Source of the DNA: Nematostella vectensis
Taxonomy: Eukaryota; Cnidaria; Anthozoa; Actiniaria; Edwardsiidae
Length of the DNA: 64,000 nucleotides
Reading direction: 5' to 3'
Assembly (NCBI RefSeq): GCF_932526225.1
Contig: NC_064036.1
Location: 3,907,501 to 3,971,500, forward strand
This document shows positions 15,901 through 26,205 of the stretch, one piece after another. Numbering within the stretch: the first letter of the stretch is position 1; every line of letters begins with the position of its first letter. The notes beneath the pieces are model-generated. The model was not told the origin of the DNA. It made no database searches and worked only from the letters and a program-made list of their open reading frames with translations. A program made the translations under genes and the position numbers.

Positions 15901-18900
15901 GCGAATCGTGTGTATTCTCACTTGGATCTAGTAAATCGTGTGTATTCTCACTTGGATCTAGTTCGGTGAATCGTGTCTATTCTCACTTGGATCTAGTTCA
16001 GTGAATCGTGTGTATTCTCACTTGGATCTAGTAAATCGTGTGTATTCTCACTTGGATCTAGTAAATCGTGTGTATTCTCACTTGGATCTAAGTTCAGTAT
16101 ATCGTGTGTATTCTCACTTGGATCTAGTTCAGTAAATCGAGTGTATTCTCACTTGGATCTAGTTCAGTGAATCGTGTGTATTCTCACTTGAATCTAGTAA
16201 ATCGTGTGTATTCTCACTTGGATCTAGTTCAGTATATCTAGTGTATTCTCACTTGGATCTAGTTCAATGAATCATTTGTATTCTCACTTGGATCTAGTTC
16301 AGTGAATCGTATGTATTCTCACTCGGATCTAGTTTAGTGAATCGTGTGTATTCTCACTTGGATCTAGTAAATCGTGTGTATTCTCACTTGGATCTAGTAA
16401 ATCGTGTGTATTCTCACTTGGATCTAAGTTCAGTATATCGTGTGTATTCTCACTTGGATCTAGTTCAGTAAATCGAGTGTATTCTCACTTGGATCTAGTT
16501 CAGTGAATCGTGTGTATTCTCACTTGAATCTAGTAAATCGTGTGTATTCTCACTTGGATCTAGTTCAGTATATCTAGTGTATTCTCACTTGGATCTAGTT
16601 CAATGAATCATTTGTATTCTCACTTGGATCTAGTTCAGTGAATCGTATGTATTCTCACTCGGATCTAGTTTAGTGAATCGTGTGTATTCTCACTTGGATC
16701 TAGTAAATCGTGTGTATTCTCACTTGGATCTAGTAAATCGTGTGTATTCCCACTTGGATCTAGTTCAGTGAATCGTGTGTATTCTCACCTTGATCCAATG
16801 CAAGGAATCGTGGGTCGTGACTTCCTCTAGTTCAGTCAGCTCTTTTTCCAGTGATCTAAACGAGCGGCCTGATCGAGATAAACGGCGCTAAAAGAAATAG
16901 AACAAATATAAATGTACTGACGGTTTTAACAGGGGAGAACTTGGGCCTAGTAAGTAACTACATCTGACTCATACATACCTCAATGCCTTCCAATGTTTTT
17001 CGTAATACTCCCACGGCGTCCTTCAAGTCATTCTTCTCATTATGAAGCTACGAAAACAATGATAATCATGTATGCAGATGATCAGGGTAAGTTATTAGGG
17101 GCTACGAACACAAAGATGGCCATTTATTCATTTGGCTAAGAAATGGTAACGTCATCGATCAGCATCGGCATCTAGTAGTGTAGATATAACGAAAATAATA
17201 TATCAGAAAAACTCTGGCTAAGTTATGGTGCGTACTTCGCACTAAGGACCCAGCCAGAACCCACTCTGGTTATCACGCGAGAGCAAATACAACAGAACAA
17301 CTCTGAGTAAAGAAACCCTTGTGAATACCTTGCGGAAGTAAGGACCCACTCTGGCAAATAAGCGAGGAATAAGCTTCTTACCCTTTCCTCGGCGTCGGCA
17401 TAGCCCCGAATCTCATCCGTTAGACGGACGGTGTCGTGCGAGAGCTCCTTGATGCTGTCTAAGAGTTCTTCGTCGTCCATTTCCCCACAGTCAGGTATCT
17501 TCTTGTTGATGAACACATTCTGGATAACTTTTCGTCTGAAGCGATCAAACTGGAGATCCAAGGCATAGACAAATAGTTAAACCATGATGACATTCCTCTA
17601 CTGAACAACAATTTGTAGAGATATCGGAGGACATGTGACTTACCCGTCTCTCAAGCTGTTGATAGTCGACTTTGAGTAGCTTCTCTGCTCTGTTGGCATC
17701 GAGGAACTGTGCCTTGGCGTGGTCTAGTTCCTGCTGAATGGCGCGGTCACTCTAGAACACAAGCAATTGAATAATAAGCACAAACTACCCGTCACGTCAG
17801 AATACAAGCAATGAAATGATCAGCATACAAAAGACACTCTATACAAGCAATAGAATGATCACAACAAACTAAAGGACACTCTAGAACACAAGCAATAAAG
17901 TGATCAGCATAAACAAACGGTCATTTTAGAACACAAGTAATGAAATGATCAGCACAAACTAACGGTCACTTAAGAACACAAGCAATGGAATGATCAGCAT
18001 ACAAATGACACTTTGAACAAAAGTAATGAAATGATCAGCACAAACTAACGGTCACCTTAGAACACAAGTAATGAGATGATCAGCACAAACTAACGGTCAC
18101 CTTAGAACACAAGTAATGGGATGATCAGCACAAACTAACGGTAACCTTAGAACACAAGTAATGAAATGATCAGCATACAAATAACACTCTAGAACAAAAG
18201 TAATGAGATGATTAGCACAAACTAATGGTCACTTTAGGACACAATGGAATGATCAGCATACAAATGACACTCTAGAACACAAGTGATGAGACGATCAGCA
18301 CAAACTAACGGTCACCTAAGAACACAAGCAATGAGATGATCAGCATACAAATGACACTTAGAACACAAGTAATGAAATGATCAGCACAATCTAATGGTCA
18401 CTTACGCGCTCGCACGGAGCGCGTATCGATTAGCAAGTTTGCATCATTACTGACGTTTAAACGCGCCTGCGGGTCGCAACAAAATCTTCTGCCTTACCTA
18501 ATTTGACTTTTACCGAATATGGAGCAGTAGAATCTCAAAACCGTCGTTCAAATTGTTTTTCTATTCAAAATTTTTCAGGAGAGCGTCTTGAAAATTGGCT
18601 CCATACAAGACTCCAAAAGTACCCTATCTTCAAAGAAGGCTGCAGGTCGAGTTTTTAATCTTTTGACAGAATGTCTACATACATATGAAAGATTCACATT
18701 TAACTAAATCCGTCGTTCAAATTTTTAGTTAGGGATTTGTTTTTGAGAAAGAGCTATTTTTTTAACCTAGGTAAGCCGCTTTGAGCGCTTTTCTTTGTAT
18801 TTTTTTTTTTAATTTTGCGCTCTGCCGCATGCGAATAATTGAATAAGCATAAACTTACTTATCACCTATGTCCACCGTTTCTGCCCCATGAACTTTTTTG

Positions 18901-21900
18901 TAGCCAAATCCGATAACTCCCCGGAAAAAAATAGGTCTACTTTTTTAATTTCGCACCCCTTCCCCCCCCCCCCATGGGCCTGTGATTTGATAGCAAAATC
19001 ACACCTACTACACCCTGCACCTCTACTTTTGACTATAAGTGGACCTATAGCATCGTACCTTGAGAAATGCCATGGTTAGAGAGTACACTTCCTCTGTAGT
19101 AGCAACATCTCCTATTCCTCTACCTAGCTTGCTTTGCTCCGTTTGTGTCGCCGCGCTACTCATCTTCACCTTATGCCTGTTTGCCTCTGCCTTGTTTGAA
19201 CTAAGCGGGATACTCTCTACCTCTCGGTCTCGCCTGGAGTTTGACGGGAGTGGTGCTGGGTCTTGGAGGTGATCATTTGCAGTATAGGTATCAAGAAGAG
19301 CAAGCACAGCGTCGAGACTGCACTGGGAGCGTCCAGTTGGCGAAACACTGGAAGTTCTACCTAGCTCTGGCCCATCACCTGCATTCCGTACAGGCGTTAT
19401 CTTTTCAATTAATTGTGTCGGTGACAAGATTGCTGGCGATGGGTGTCGTTCCTCGAGCGTGACGTCAAAACAGCTTTCATTTCCAAGAGCTACTTGGTTG
19501 GAATAATCCCGATGCAAAACATTACTGGATCGACTTTCAAACGAATCTTCTTGTGTAAAACCATTGTAACGATCTCTTTGTGTGACACCATTGTAACGAT
19601 ATCCTGGCGTGACATCACTGTAACGATATCCTCGTGTGGCATCACCAGAGCAGTCTTCTTGCGTTGTATTAATGACTTCCCAGTCAGCCTCATCTATCAT
19701 CATATCCGCCAGGTGGGCTACCCTATTACCACTACTTGATGATCTCTAGATAAAGCATGCAAAACAACGCAAACACTGTACCAATTCTTTTTTTCGGATT
19801 TTCTGAAATAATCTCGCTCTCTAAAATAATATTGCCTGCCGCTAAATTTTAAAATACCCGTACATTTATTCACATTTTTCTTGTATTTACTGGCTCGTTC
19901 TATAGAAATCGAGGTGTGAAGTCCCATCGTGAATTCTTTGTGGACGGGTAGCTAACGAGCAACAAAGTTCATAGCCCCCAAACACTGTGGACCCGACTCG
20001 CGTGACAATTTCTTTTGAATATTAAAATATCTTGTCATTATGGAAAATATTATTATCCATAGGTCATTTCACGCGGTAGCGATGGATTGAGCTATTTTTA
20101 TTACAAAATTTAATTTTATTTAGTGCGCCACCGAATTGCAGATCTGAATTGATCTTTTTTTTTTTTTTTTTTGGGGGGGGGGGCACTAAAAATCTTCACA
20201 CACGTCAGGTTCTGAGATTTGAAAGTGGAACTGTGTCTTTTTAACACAAACTAGCACAATGTAAACATATAAATATAATACCAACAAATAAGCCGAGGGA
20301 AAAATGCTTTCGTACGCACCTGCCTCTCCTCTGATAGCGCCTGCTTCGCTCTTTCCAGTTCGCCCTGGAGTTCGGCGATCTGCCGAGTGCGGTCCTTCAG
20401 CTGTTTCTCGGTCGTTTGCAATTTCTAAATTTTGAAAATATTTTATCAGCTTTATGAGTTTTGTAACATACCCAATATAATATGGCTCTAACCCCCCAAA
20501 AAATCAATACATGTTGTCCAATAAACACTTGAAAAAGTGCTCTTCATTAGATTTAGCGTATCAACTGTAGGTCATGTCTAGAGCCTACTAACACTCTATG
20601 TCATGTAAGCATAATTCATTTATAGGTTCTCGTGATCCGAATTATCGCACGAAAAGCAGCAGAAAAAAATCCCTGAAACGCGATGCACTAAATGTAGCAT
20701 AACGTAAATCAAATCAAACGGATAGCTACTCCTCACCGACATGTGAAAAGATAGGTCTTGTTTTAGACAAACAGCACTAACAATCTCCTTTCTAGCGTAC
20801 TATCTTCATAGCAACCCTTTGTAAAAGAAAAGCTGTTGTTTACTCAACAGATGTCGAAACATTGCAAATGTCACGATAAAACTTTTTTCGTTAAGACATG
20901 ACACCGAACGGTGGAATTATTTTTTTCCATGTATACGACTCCAGGTGAAGAAACGTCACTTTTTCAAAGGGCGGAAAAAGAAACTGGCACCTTGTTTTCA
21001 AGGCTCGCTGTCTTATCTCTTGTTTAAGGTGATTTAGTAATTCCATCAATGTTTGCAAATGATTAGAAAGCATAAGTGGTGTTTTCTGAAAGGCATTCAT
21101 ATCACTTCTGTTTCCTTGATCCCCTAAGGGCCGACCATAATTTCTGGTGGAAGGGGAGGGTTTTTTTTGGCAAAACAAAATATTTATGCATGCCTTTTGG
21201 GTCTAAAAAAATCCTGCATTGTTTGGTAGAATAAAAAAAAGCCCTAAATGACAATAACAAAGTTTAACCTCCCCCTCCCCCCTTAGACATTTTAATGTAA
21301 ACAGGACATTAGACCTCATGCCACTTTCTCCTTTATTGATGCTCTCCCCACCCCCTCCCCCAAGTTTGCTAAAGTAAATTTATACCCCCATGCTCGACAG
21401 AAGGTCTTTCTCGCGACGTTCAGCTTCAACTTCTGCTTCTTTTATGGCCTTTTGACGTGTTAACTGCAATCATAGATATGGGATACAGTTAACCATACAG
21501 TACATAAGCTAACAAAGTCACTTTAATAGTAGCAAAGTAGTAAAGTCAGTTTAATAGATCACCTTAGCTCGTTAAATGATGAAAAAGTACCTTAGCTGAC
21601 AATGTTGATATCGTGGCTTCTTTTTCCTTCAGCTGTTTCTTTTGTTTGTCTACCTCAGTTTTGAGCTGTTGTATCATGCCATCTTTAGCTGAGTTCTCTC
21701 GCTGTAAAGTGTTCATAAGTGTGGCTGTCTGAGTCTTGGCCTTGTTCGCTTTTGCGAGGTCTTGAGTGAGATGAGCGATTTTGCGGTCTTTCTCTGCCAT
21801 CTCAGTGCGTAAAGAAGCCAAATTGTTGGTTCTGTTGTTGCTGTCCTCATATGGGGTAGGCCTAGCAGGAGGCTGTGGCAAGAGTGGAATTGTCTTGGAT

Positions 21901-24900
21901 TGAGGACTTGCGATTAACAAGTGAATATGATTATCGATTCAATGACACCAAAGGGCAACAAGGAACAGGAATATAAAAAAGAGTTATTATAACTGAATCC
22001 ATAGTTTATGAAAAGCACTTAGCAACCAAACTTTGATTGATTGTTTGGCTTGACTTTGCGCTATTATAGCAACAAATCTGGCTATAACATATTTATCTGT
22101 GTGTTTTTTCATCATACTAGAGTTACTATCAATTTTTGCACCCACACACCAAAAATAATTCACACTAGATATTTGCTGATGAGGTACGTAGGCCATGCAG
22201 AAACCATGAAAGAAAAGCATGAGTAAACTCACCATAGTAAAATATGGCAAGTGAGGATGCCCCCCCCCCCCCCATCCCATCCATTCTCTCTCCACAGCCC
22301 AAGTGGTATGGAAAATGTCTGCCTACCTTAGAGTCCAGCTGATCCTTAAGGCTTGCTATCTCTTCATTTTTTATGTGCATTTGGCTCTGGTATTCAGATA
22401 GCTTTTGTGTTACAGTTCTATGTGCTTCCTCCTTCTCTTTGAGACGTGCCTGAAGTTCATTCACTTTCTGTTGTAGCTCTGCCAGGCCAGTGCTGGTAAA
22501 GGCAGAGAACTCTCCTCCTCCTCTGTAGAAAAGTATTTATCATAAAATTGGAATTAAAATTCTTATGTTCATTCAAATAGCTTTAAGATAGAAGGATTCA
22601 GCCGTTTATATGCTACACATGAACCACCGCGGGCTATGATACATGGATCCTCAGGTGCTACCATTTTGGAAATACATTTTTTATATTATATCATTTCTTA
22701 TGAAAAGGTTGTGAAACAAATAAATACCCTATTTCTAAATAGGGCTTGGAGATAAAACCTACAATGATAGAGAAAAGGTTTGAGAACCTCAAAAACACTT
22801 AAAGTAGGGGGGGACTTCTGTTTACCTAAAGGCAGGGTTTTCTCTGCTTTTCAACTCTGCCATCTCATCTCTAAGAGACTGAATGACACCATCTTTGCGA
22901 TGACACTCTGCTTCGTATGCTGCAAGTCTGCTTAGCTCATCTCCCATTCGTAACAATCTCTCCTGCTGTAAAAAGAACATAATTTCTGAGTTTTTTATTC
23001 CTTACAATTACATAAAAGGCCAATATTTTTGTTTTATTTATTTCAAGAGAGTGGTTGTGAAATCAAGTGGATGAGCATGCCATATTGCATTCTTCTCTTT
23101 CTAAATAAAACCTATATTTTAAAATTTTGCATAGTATGTAATCTATGCAAAGCATAACCCATCAACAAATCCCAGATACAGTTTGTCCCTGAAAATGCTC
23201 TTCTTGATGATATGCATCGGTGCCCTTGAAAGAGTATAAAGAATGAGTTAAATAATTTAGGAGCTTACCAGGTCTTCCATTGTTGAATTGTCTCCATTAA
23301 CAGCTCTTCCCATAAATGAGCCATCATCCCAAGCCCCTAAAGATATAGAGGAAAGGAAATTTCAATCCCCATGGTCTGTGAAGTTGCATGTGCCAGTAAT
23401 GCATGAAAGTATGATTTTCAGCTGTGAGATATAATGTAGACGTGGTGATTATGGCATAAATACATAAAAAATCTTACAGCTATATACCTTAATATATATT
23501 ATATTTTGGATGCCATCTGTCAGAACAATATGGATGAGAGCGGTCTTAGTTGAGTGGCACAGATTGCCTCTCTTGCCATAGAGACAGATTTATCTTCATG
23601 AAAAATTTTGTTATGGAAAAAAAAGATGCTGGGATTGTGTGAAAGGCCCTTTTTCCCCATGATCCATGAAATTGTGGAACAAATCTTTTCCAACTTACAA
23701 GGAATTTACAGTATTTTTAAAAGTATCCAGTACCTCGAACTGTCTGAGCAGGCCTGGACCTTGTAGACCCAGCACTTGCCGGACGGGATCTCAGCGGTGG
23801 GTGTGGCAACACATTACCACCCTGGAAATGGGAAAAAACAAATCACTTATCTCTTTATTATCAGAGGTGAGCCCACAGCTCAAAATAAATGTCAATCAAT
23901 AGGCCTTAAGCCCTACACTTCATTAGAAAACATTATATCAGAAATAAAGTGATATACTTACCCTATTTTCCTGCATCTCTCTGTTCCCAGGACTATAAGA
24001 AGATGTTGGTAAAGAGAACCCCTGGGAGCTCTGATAGAGAGGGGGGTTATCCACTAGTGTTGATAAACCTGTCGATATGTATGGCAGCAGAGATGACCGC
24101 TCTGCTGGGGATGACATCATGCGTAGCCAAGGTCTACTAGTTGAATTGACTACTGGGTAATGTATCAGTGGAACTTGGTCTAAATTCAACTCATAACCAG
24201 GGTTGTCTGAGACTTGTCAAGAACAATATTTGAAATAATGTGACCTATAATGAACATCTGCATTTTCTACACTCTGCAGACACTAAAGGAAACAGAATGG
24301 TATTATTGAAAAGCTGATATCATCCTTCTTGCTGGCTGGAATACTAAATTAACAGAGAACAGTGATCTTTACAACCACGGTTTTTTACCTTTTTTGGAGA
24401 GTAAAAATTCAATTCTTGAAAGAACAAGCAAGCGGAACACCTCTATTGCTCAGTTGTAGAAGCACTTGCTTAGTAAATCAGGGGTCGGATTTTTTTGTGC
24501 AAATATTTTTTTACACTTGCCCGTTCCAAGTGTTAAAACTTAACACACTAAGTCTATATTCTCACAGGACCATAGCAGGGGGTGGGGCACTGGGGGCATG
24601 TGCCCCCCAATACTTTCGAAAATTAGAAGGAAATGACCAGAAGAGGCGTGGCGGTGCCCCCAAATATTTTCTTAATGTGTCTGTATTGTACCACTCCCCC
24701 AATCTTTCGTGGCCTGCTACATCTCTGCCTCAGATGGAAAAAACTCTCATAGCAATGATGTGAAGAAACTTCCTCAACCCATGTTGGAACCAGAGACCAG
24801 TGGCATTGTAAAGTAACGCTCTGTCAACTACATCTCCCAAACTCCCATTAATCAAAGCCATATAAATAAAATGGCAGTACATACCATAATATGGCAACCA

Positions 24901-26205
24901 CTAAGTACAGTATAGCATTTTTTCAATACGATAGCCTGGCAACAAATTCTCTGACAATTGCTATCCAAGCAGATTAGCACAATGTTTGGCCAACATATAG
25001 ATAAATACAAGAATACAAGGTAATTCATAGATGGTGAGGAATGGAAAGGGATCTCAGGGTTTACACAACCTAAATGCAAGGTTAAAGGATACCATATCCA
25101 AATCTGATTACATCTCCTGGTGCCAGACGGACAGCGGCATTCTGTACTCTCATCTCGTTGACATACGTCCCATGCCCTGAGTTAAGATCTTCCAACACAT
25201 AACAGCCTTGTCCTTCATCATACATCAATCTTGCATGCTGGCGCTCGATGCTTGGAAACTAGTAGAAAAGGGAGAAAACATGCATTTAGCGTAACCAAGA
25301 AAAAAATGTGTGCAAAAATGACCTTAGCAACTGGCAAAAACGTACTTAGGTTTATACTGATATAGAAATAAACAAAAAAGTTAAAATACTCAATTCACTT
25401 GTACCTTTGATCAAGAGCATGAAAAACATGAGTATACGTACTGTTAAATACAATATGAGAAAAATGTAACAGCGATAAACTGCATCAATCTGAGTTGTAT
25501 TTCAAAGAACACTGAATCTTTAACATTTATTATGGATTAATGAGGTGCAACAGCAAAAGCTTCAGGATCCTTTCTAATAACAAACAGTCCCAGCTTACGA
25601 AAAAATTGTGGTCAACTTTATAAATATATATTCTATTATTAAACATAAACACATCTTAGAAAAATCTTGCTTTTCAAATTAGTACAGGCTTCACATTATT
25701 TCAACAACAATGGAATTTCACAGGAACAACACTCTACCAAACAAATAGACAAAAGATGTCAGTAAGCATGACTGAGAATCTAAATGTAAGAAACACTACT
25801 TAACAATTATACCCTAGACAACCCCTATACTGCATTAATCTAATATACTAACGACAAGATTTCCGATATATACTTCTCTTGATAAGAAAAGGCCTTAGTG
25901 CTTTGATGTACGATTATTTTGTTTTGAAGACGAGAGCCGTCAATTTGTTAGGATTTGTTGTGATAACTTTGTTGTTGCCGTAGGCTGCATAAAGGTTTTC
26001 AGGGTTTTCCAAAACGTTAAGAGAATTATCATAAAAATTTCTAAATATGATCAAGCTTAAAGACATTCATAAAGGTTTATATAGGATAATCAATTACTAA
26101 TCTTACTTGTAATACGATGTCGTTGCCTTCTCTGCCGACCGTAGTGACAGGATAACGAAGTTGGTAGACGGATCCGCCATCTTTCGATCTTAGCTGGGCT
26201 TTCAT
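3908..26205 (-). CDS. FHAD1: FHAD1-like protein: N-terminal FHA domain plus long coiled coil
   Basis: Thirty-five coding exons, in order of transcription: 26107-26205, 25093-25258, 23962-24206, 23734-23821, 23269-23336, 22826-22965, 22327-22522, 21591-21893, 21386-21463, 20320-20424, 19059-19745, 17644-17751, 17382-17549, 16979-17047, 16789-16887, 15390-15489, 14362-14437, 13910-14150, 13126-13236, 12733-12852, 11919-12036, 10755-10950, 10015-10189, 9451-9675, 8905-9043, 8462-8586, 7166-7270, 6812-6931, 6413-6513, 6287-6338, 6056-6169, 5632-5712, 4915-4986, 4641-4709, 3908-3958. Every junction is GT-AG and all phases match; the sum is 5010 nt (1669 aa). Residues about 18-90 form an FHA phosphothreonine-binding domain (TVGREGNDIVLQ, SIERQHARL, LEDLNSGHGTYVNE, LAPGDVIRFGY). 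The rest is mostly heptad-rich coiled coil. FHAD1-specific stretches include QERLLRMGDELSRLA, YLKLARTLGALLEV and LLGGYEKDLVNLR. Residues about 497-725 (exon 19059-19745) are low-complexity, and residues about 1129-1194 are rich in SPRK-type basic motifs. The vertebrate protein is somewhat shorter (about 1400 aa). A few acceptors, for example at 21893, have weak pyrimidine tracts. The donor at 6056 could instead be 28 bases earlier. Its cellular role is poorly defined. Confidence 0.93.
4282..4623. mobile_element. Possible degenerate TIR element in the last FHAD1 intron
   Basis: The left end reads CCTGTCAACCTCCG and the right end, reversed, CCTTTCAACTTTCCG. Both are followed by an inverted CTCAAG/ATTTT block. 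The interior has G-rich runs (TTGGGGAGGGG) and no ORF. The ends match only imperfectly, so this is a tentative MITE call. Confidence 0.4.
5104..5470. repeat. Minisatellite, about 41-bp unit
   Basis: About eight or nine imperfect copies of a unit containing GATTCATGAGTCAAGGGCT and AGACCAATCATAGCGCACAA. It lies inside the intron between FHAD1 exons 5632-5712 and 4915-4986 and, unlike several other arrays here, does not touch a splice junction. Confidence 0.85.
5988..6080. repeat. 39-bp direct repeat spanning the donor of FHAD1 exon 6056-6169
   Basis: Units at 5988-6026 and 6027-6065, then a partial unit. On the minus strand the unit contains CTTACGAGAGAGAAAG followed by GTATGAGTT, which is the end of the exon and its donor. 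The older copy reads ATGTGAGTT at the same place. Confidence 0.8.
7356..7502. repeat. Imperfect inverted repeat, possible MITE remnant
   Basis: The ends are GGATCTAG and CTAGATCC, with G-rich sequence (AAAGGGGGGTTTGG) facing C-rich sequence (CAAACCCCCTAAACC). It is intronic in the FHAD1 gene and has no ORF. Confidence 0.45.
8377..8480. repeat. Short tandem repeat spanning the donor of FHAD1 exon 8462-8586
   Basis: Three copies of a unit of about 40-45 bp. On the minus strand each contains GATACACGCAGAG or a variant, then GTATG/ATATG, then a pyrimidine run. The first copy is the real exon end with its GT donor; the later ones have lost the G of GT or diverged. Confidence 0.75.
9187..9255. repeat. 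Perfect-armed hairpin GTTTCGCTGACGTTTC
   Basis: The 16-base arm at 9187-9202 is repeated as its exact reverse complement at 9240-9255. A second inverted pair inside (AGCCCTTC / GAAGGGCT) leaves a small loop. It is intronic in the FHAD1 gene. The arrangement looks like the terminal hairpin of a retroelement, possibly Penelope-like, but no coding part is present. Confidence 0.7.
9735..10040. repeat. Degenerate repeat, about 60 bp, spanning the donor of FHAD1 exon 10015-10189
   Basis: About five diverged copies, each with a block resembling ATACCTTGTCCTGGAGTTGA followed by ATATACCATGCCCGCTCTA. The copy at 10011-10030 is the real exon end and donor (minus strand GACAAG then GTATCC). Copies near 9810 and 9870 read ACACCTTGTTGAGGTG. 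Confidence 0.65.
10252..10385. mobile_element. Short interspersed TIR element, copy 1
   Basis: It starts AGGGGCGTAGCCAGG and ends with the near-inverse ATGGCTACGCCCG. The interior shares AATACAGTAAAT and AAAAATGCCTT with the copy at 35204-35355, so this is a dispersed MITE family of about 135-150 bp. Confidence 0.75.
12056..12670. repeat. Two direct copies of a roughly 300-bp segment
   Basis: Copy A starts near 12056 and copy B near 12375. Shared blocks include CAACAAGCACAAAG.CCTGGTCGT, AATTGGATTGC, a C-run, AACAAAATGTGTTCGCTGTG and TGACGTCATAAA. They are clearly diverged, so this is an old duplication. It sits about 20 bp upstream of the acceptor of FHAD1 exon 11919-12036. Confidence 0.75.
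13340..13935. repeat. About 32-bp minisatellite spanning the donor of FHAD1 exon 13910-14150
   Basis: Around eighteen imperfect copies. On the minus strand the unit contains GTGTCACCCAACTACAGCAG then GTATGTCACG. The exon itself ends GTGTCACACAACTACAGCAG and its intron begins GTATGTCACGG, so the unit is the exon edge plus donor. Because the unit is not a multiple of three, translation through it changes frame. Confidence 0.9.
14840..15243. mobile_element. Foldback/MITE element, about 404 bp
   Basis: The terminal inverted repeats are AACCTAAAAGTAATTGCAAC and its reverse complement, followed by an inner inverted pair of about 90 bp (AAAGTTCTCTTGAGGGAACA at about 14939 and its inverse at about 15160). 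A C-run lies at 14899-14916. No ORF is present. It is intronic in the FHAD1 gene. Confidence 0.85.
15600..16810. repeat. 30/35-bp minisatellite spanning the donor of FHAD1 exon 16789-16887
   Basis: About 36 copies of ATTCTCACTTGGATCTAGTT + CAGTGAATCGTGTGT (35 bp), with a 30-bp variant lacking five bases. The last copy, at 16781-16815, is the exon end itself (minus strand GATTCCTTGCATTGG, ATCAAG then GTGAGAAT). The array units read CCAAGTGAGAAT, so each keeps a GTGAGA decoy. A block of about 335 bp is itself duplicated (variant CTAAGTTCAGTATATCG at about 16088 and 16423). Confidence 0.92.
17745..18405. repeat. 45-bp minisatellite spanning the acceptor of FHAD1 exon 17644-17751
   Basis: About fourteen copies of AACGGTCACCTTAGAACACA + AGTAATGAAATGATCAGCAC + AAACT. 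On the minus strand the real acceptor reads GTGTTCTAG then AGTGACCGCG. Array units read GTGTTCTAAG then GTGACCGTT, so they keep an AG and the first exon bases. Confidence 0.88.
18406..19058. other. FHAD1 intron sequence without recognised features
   Basis: This stretch holds no coding exon that I can support. It begins abruptly after the 45-bp array with a GC-rich segment (GCGCTCGCACGGAGCGCG) and ends with a poly-C run at 18963-18973. An inserted element is possible, but no terminal repeats were found. Confidence 0.35.
19440..19665 (-). repeat. Coding 30-bp repeat within FHAD1 exon 19059-19745
   Basis: Four to five imperfect 30-bp units in frame encode a decapeptide of the type YRYNGVTQRD (residues roughly 520-570). 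This is the only array in the gene that is translated. It produces a Tyr/Asp/Thr-rich low-complexity patch in an otherwise coiled-coil protein. Confidence 0.75.
24565..24680. repeat. Dispersed repeat, copy 1 (GGTGGGGCACTGGGGGC)
   Basis: The segment containing GGGTGGGGCACTGGGGGCAT and CCCCCAATA recurs at 50141-50180 outside the SRCR gene. It is probably a fragment of an interspersed element. No structure is clear enough for a family call. Confidence 0.5.
24741..24845 (-). repeat. Possible tRNA-derived SINE head
   Basis: On the minus strand the sequence TGTAGTTGACAGAGCGTTAC, followed about 30 bp later by CTCTGGTTCCAACATG, resembles a tRNA A box and B box. It does not fold convincingly into a functional tRNA. 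A second, weaker tRNA-like stretch on the plus strand is at 24447-24500 (GCTCAGTTGTAGAAGCAC). Confidence 0.35.

Noticed and set aside
24447-24500. tRNA gene
   Set aside because: There is an A-box-like stretch, but no acceptor stem or proper T arm; at most a SINE fragment.
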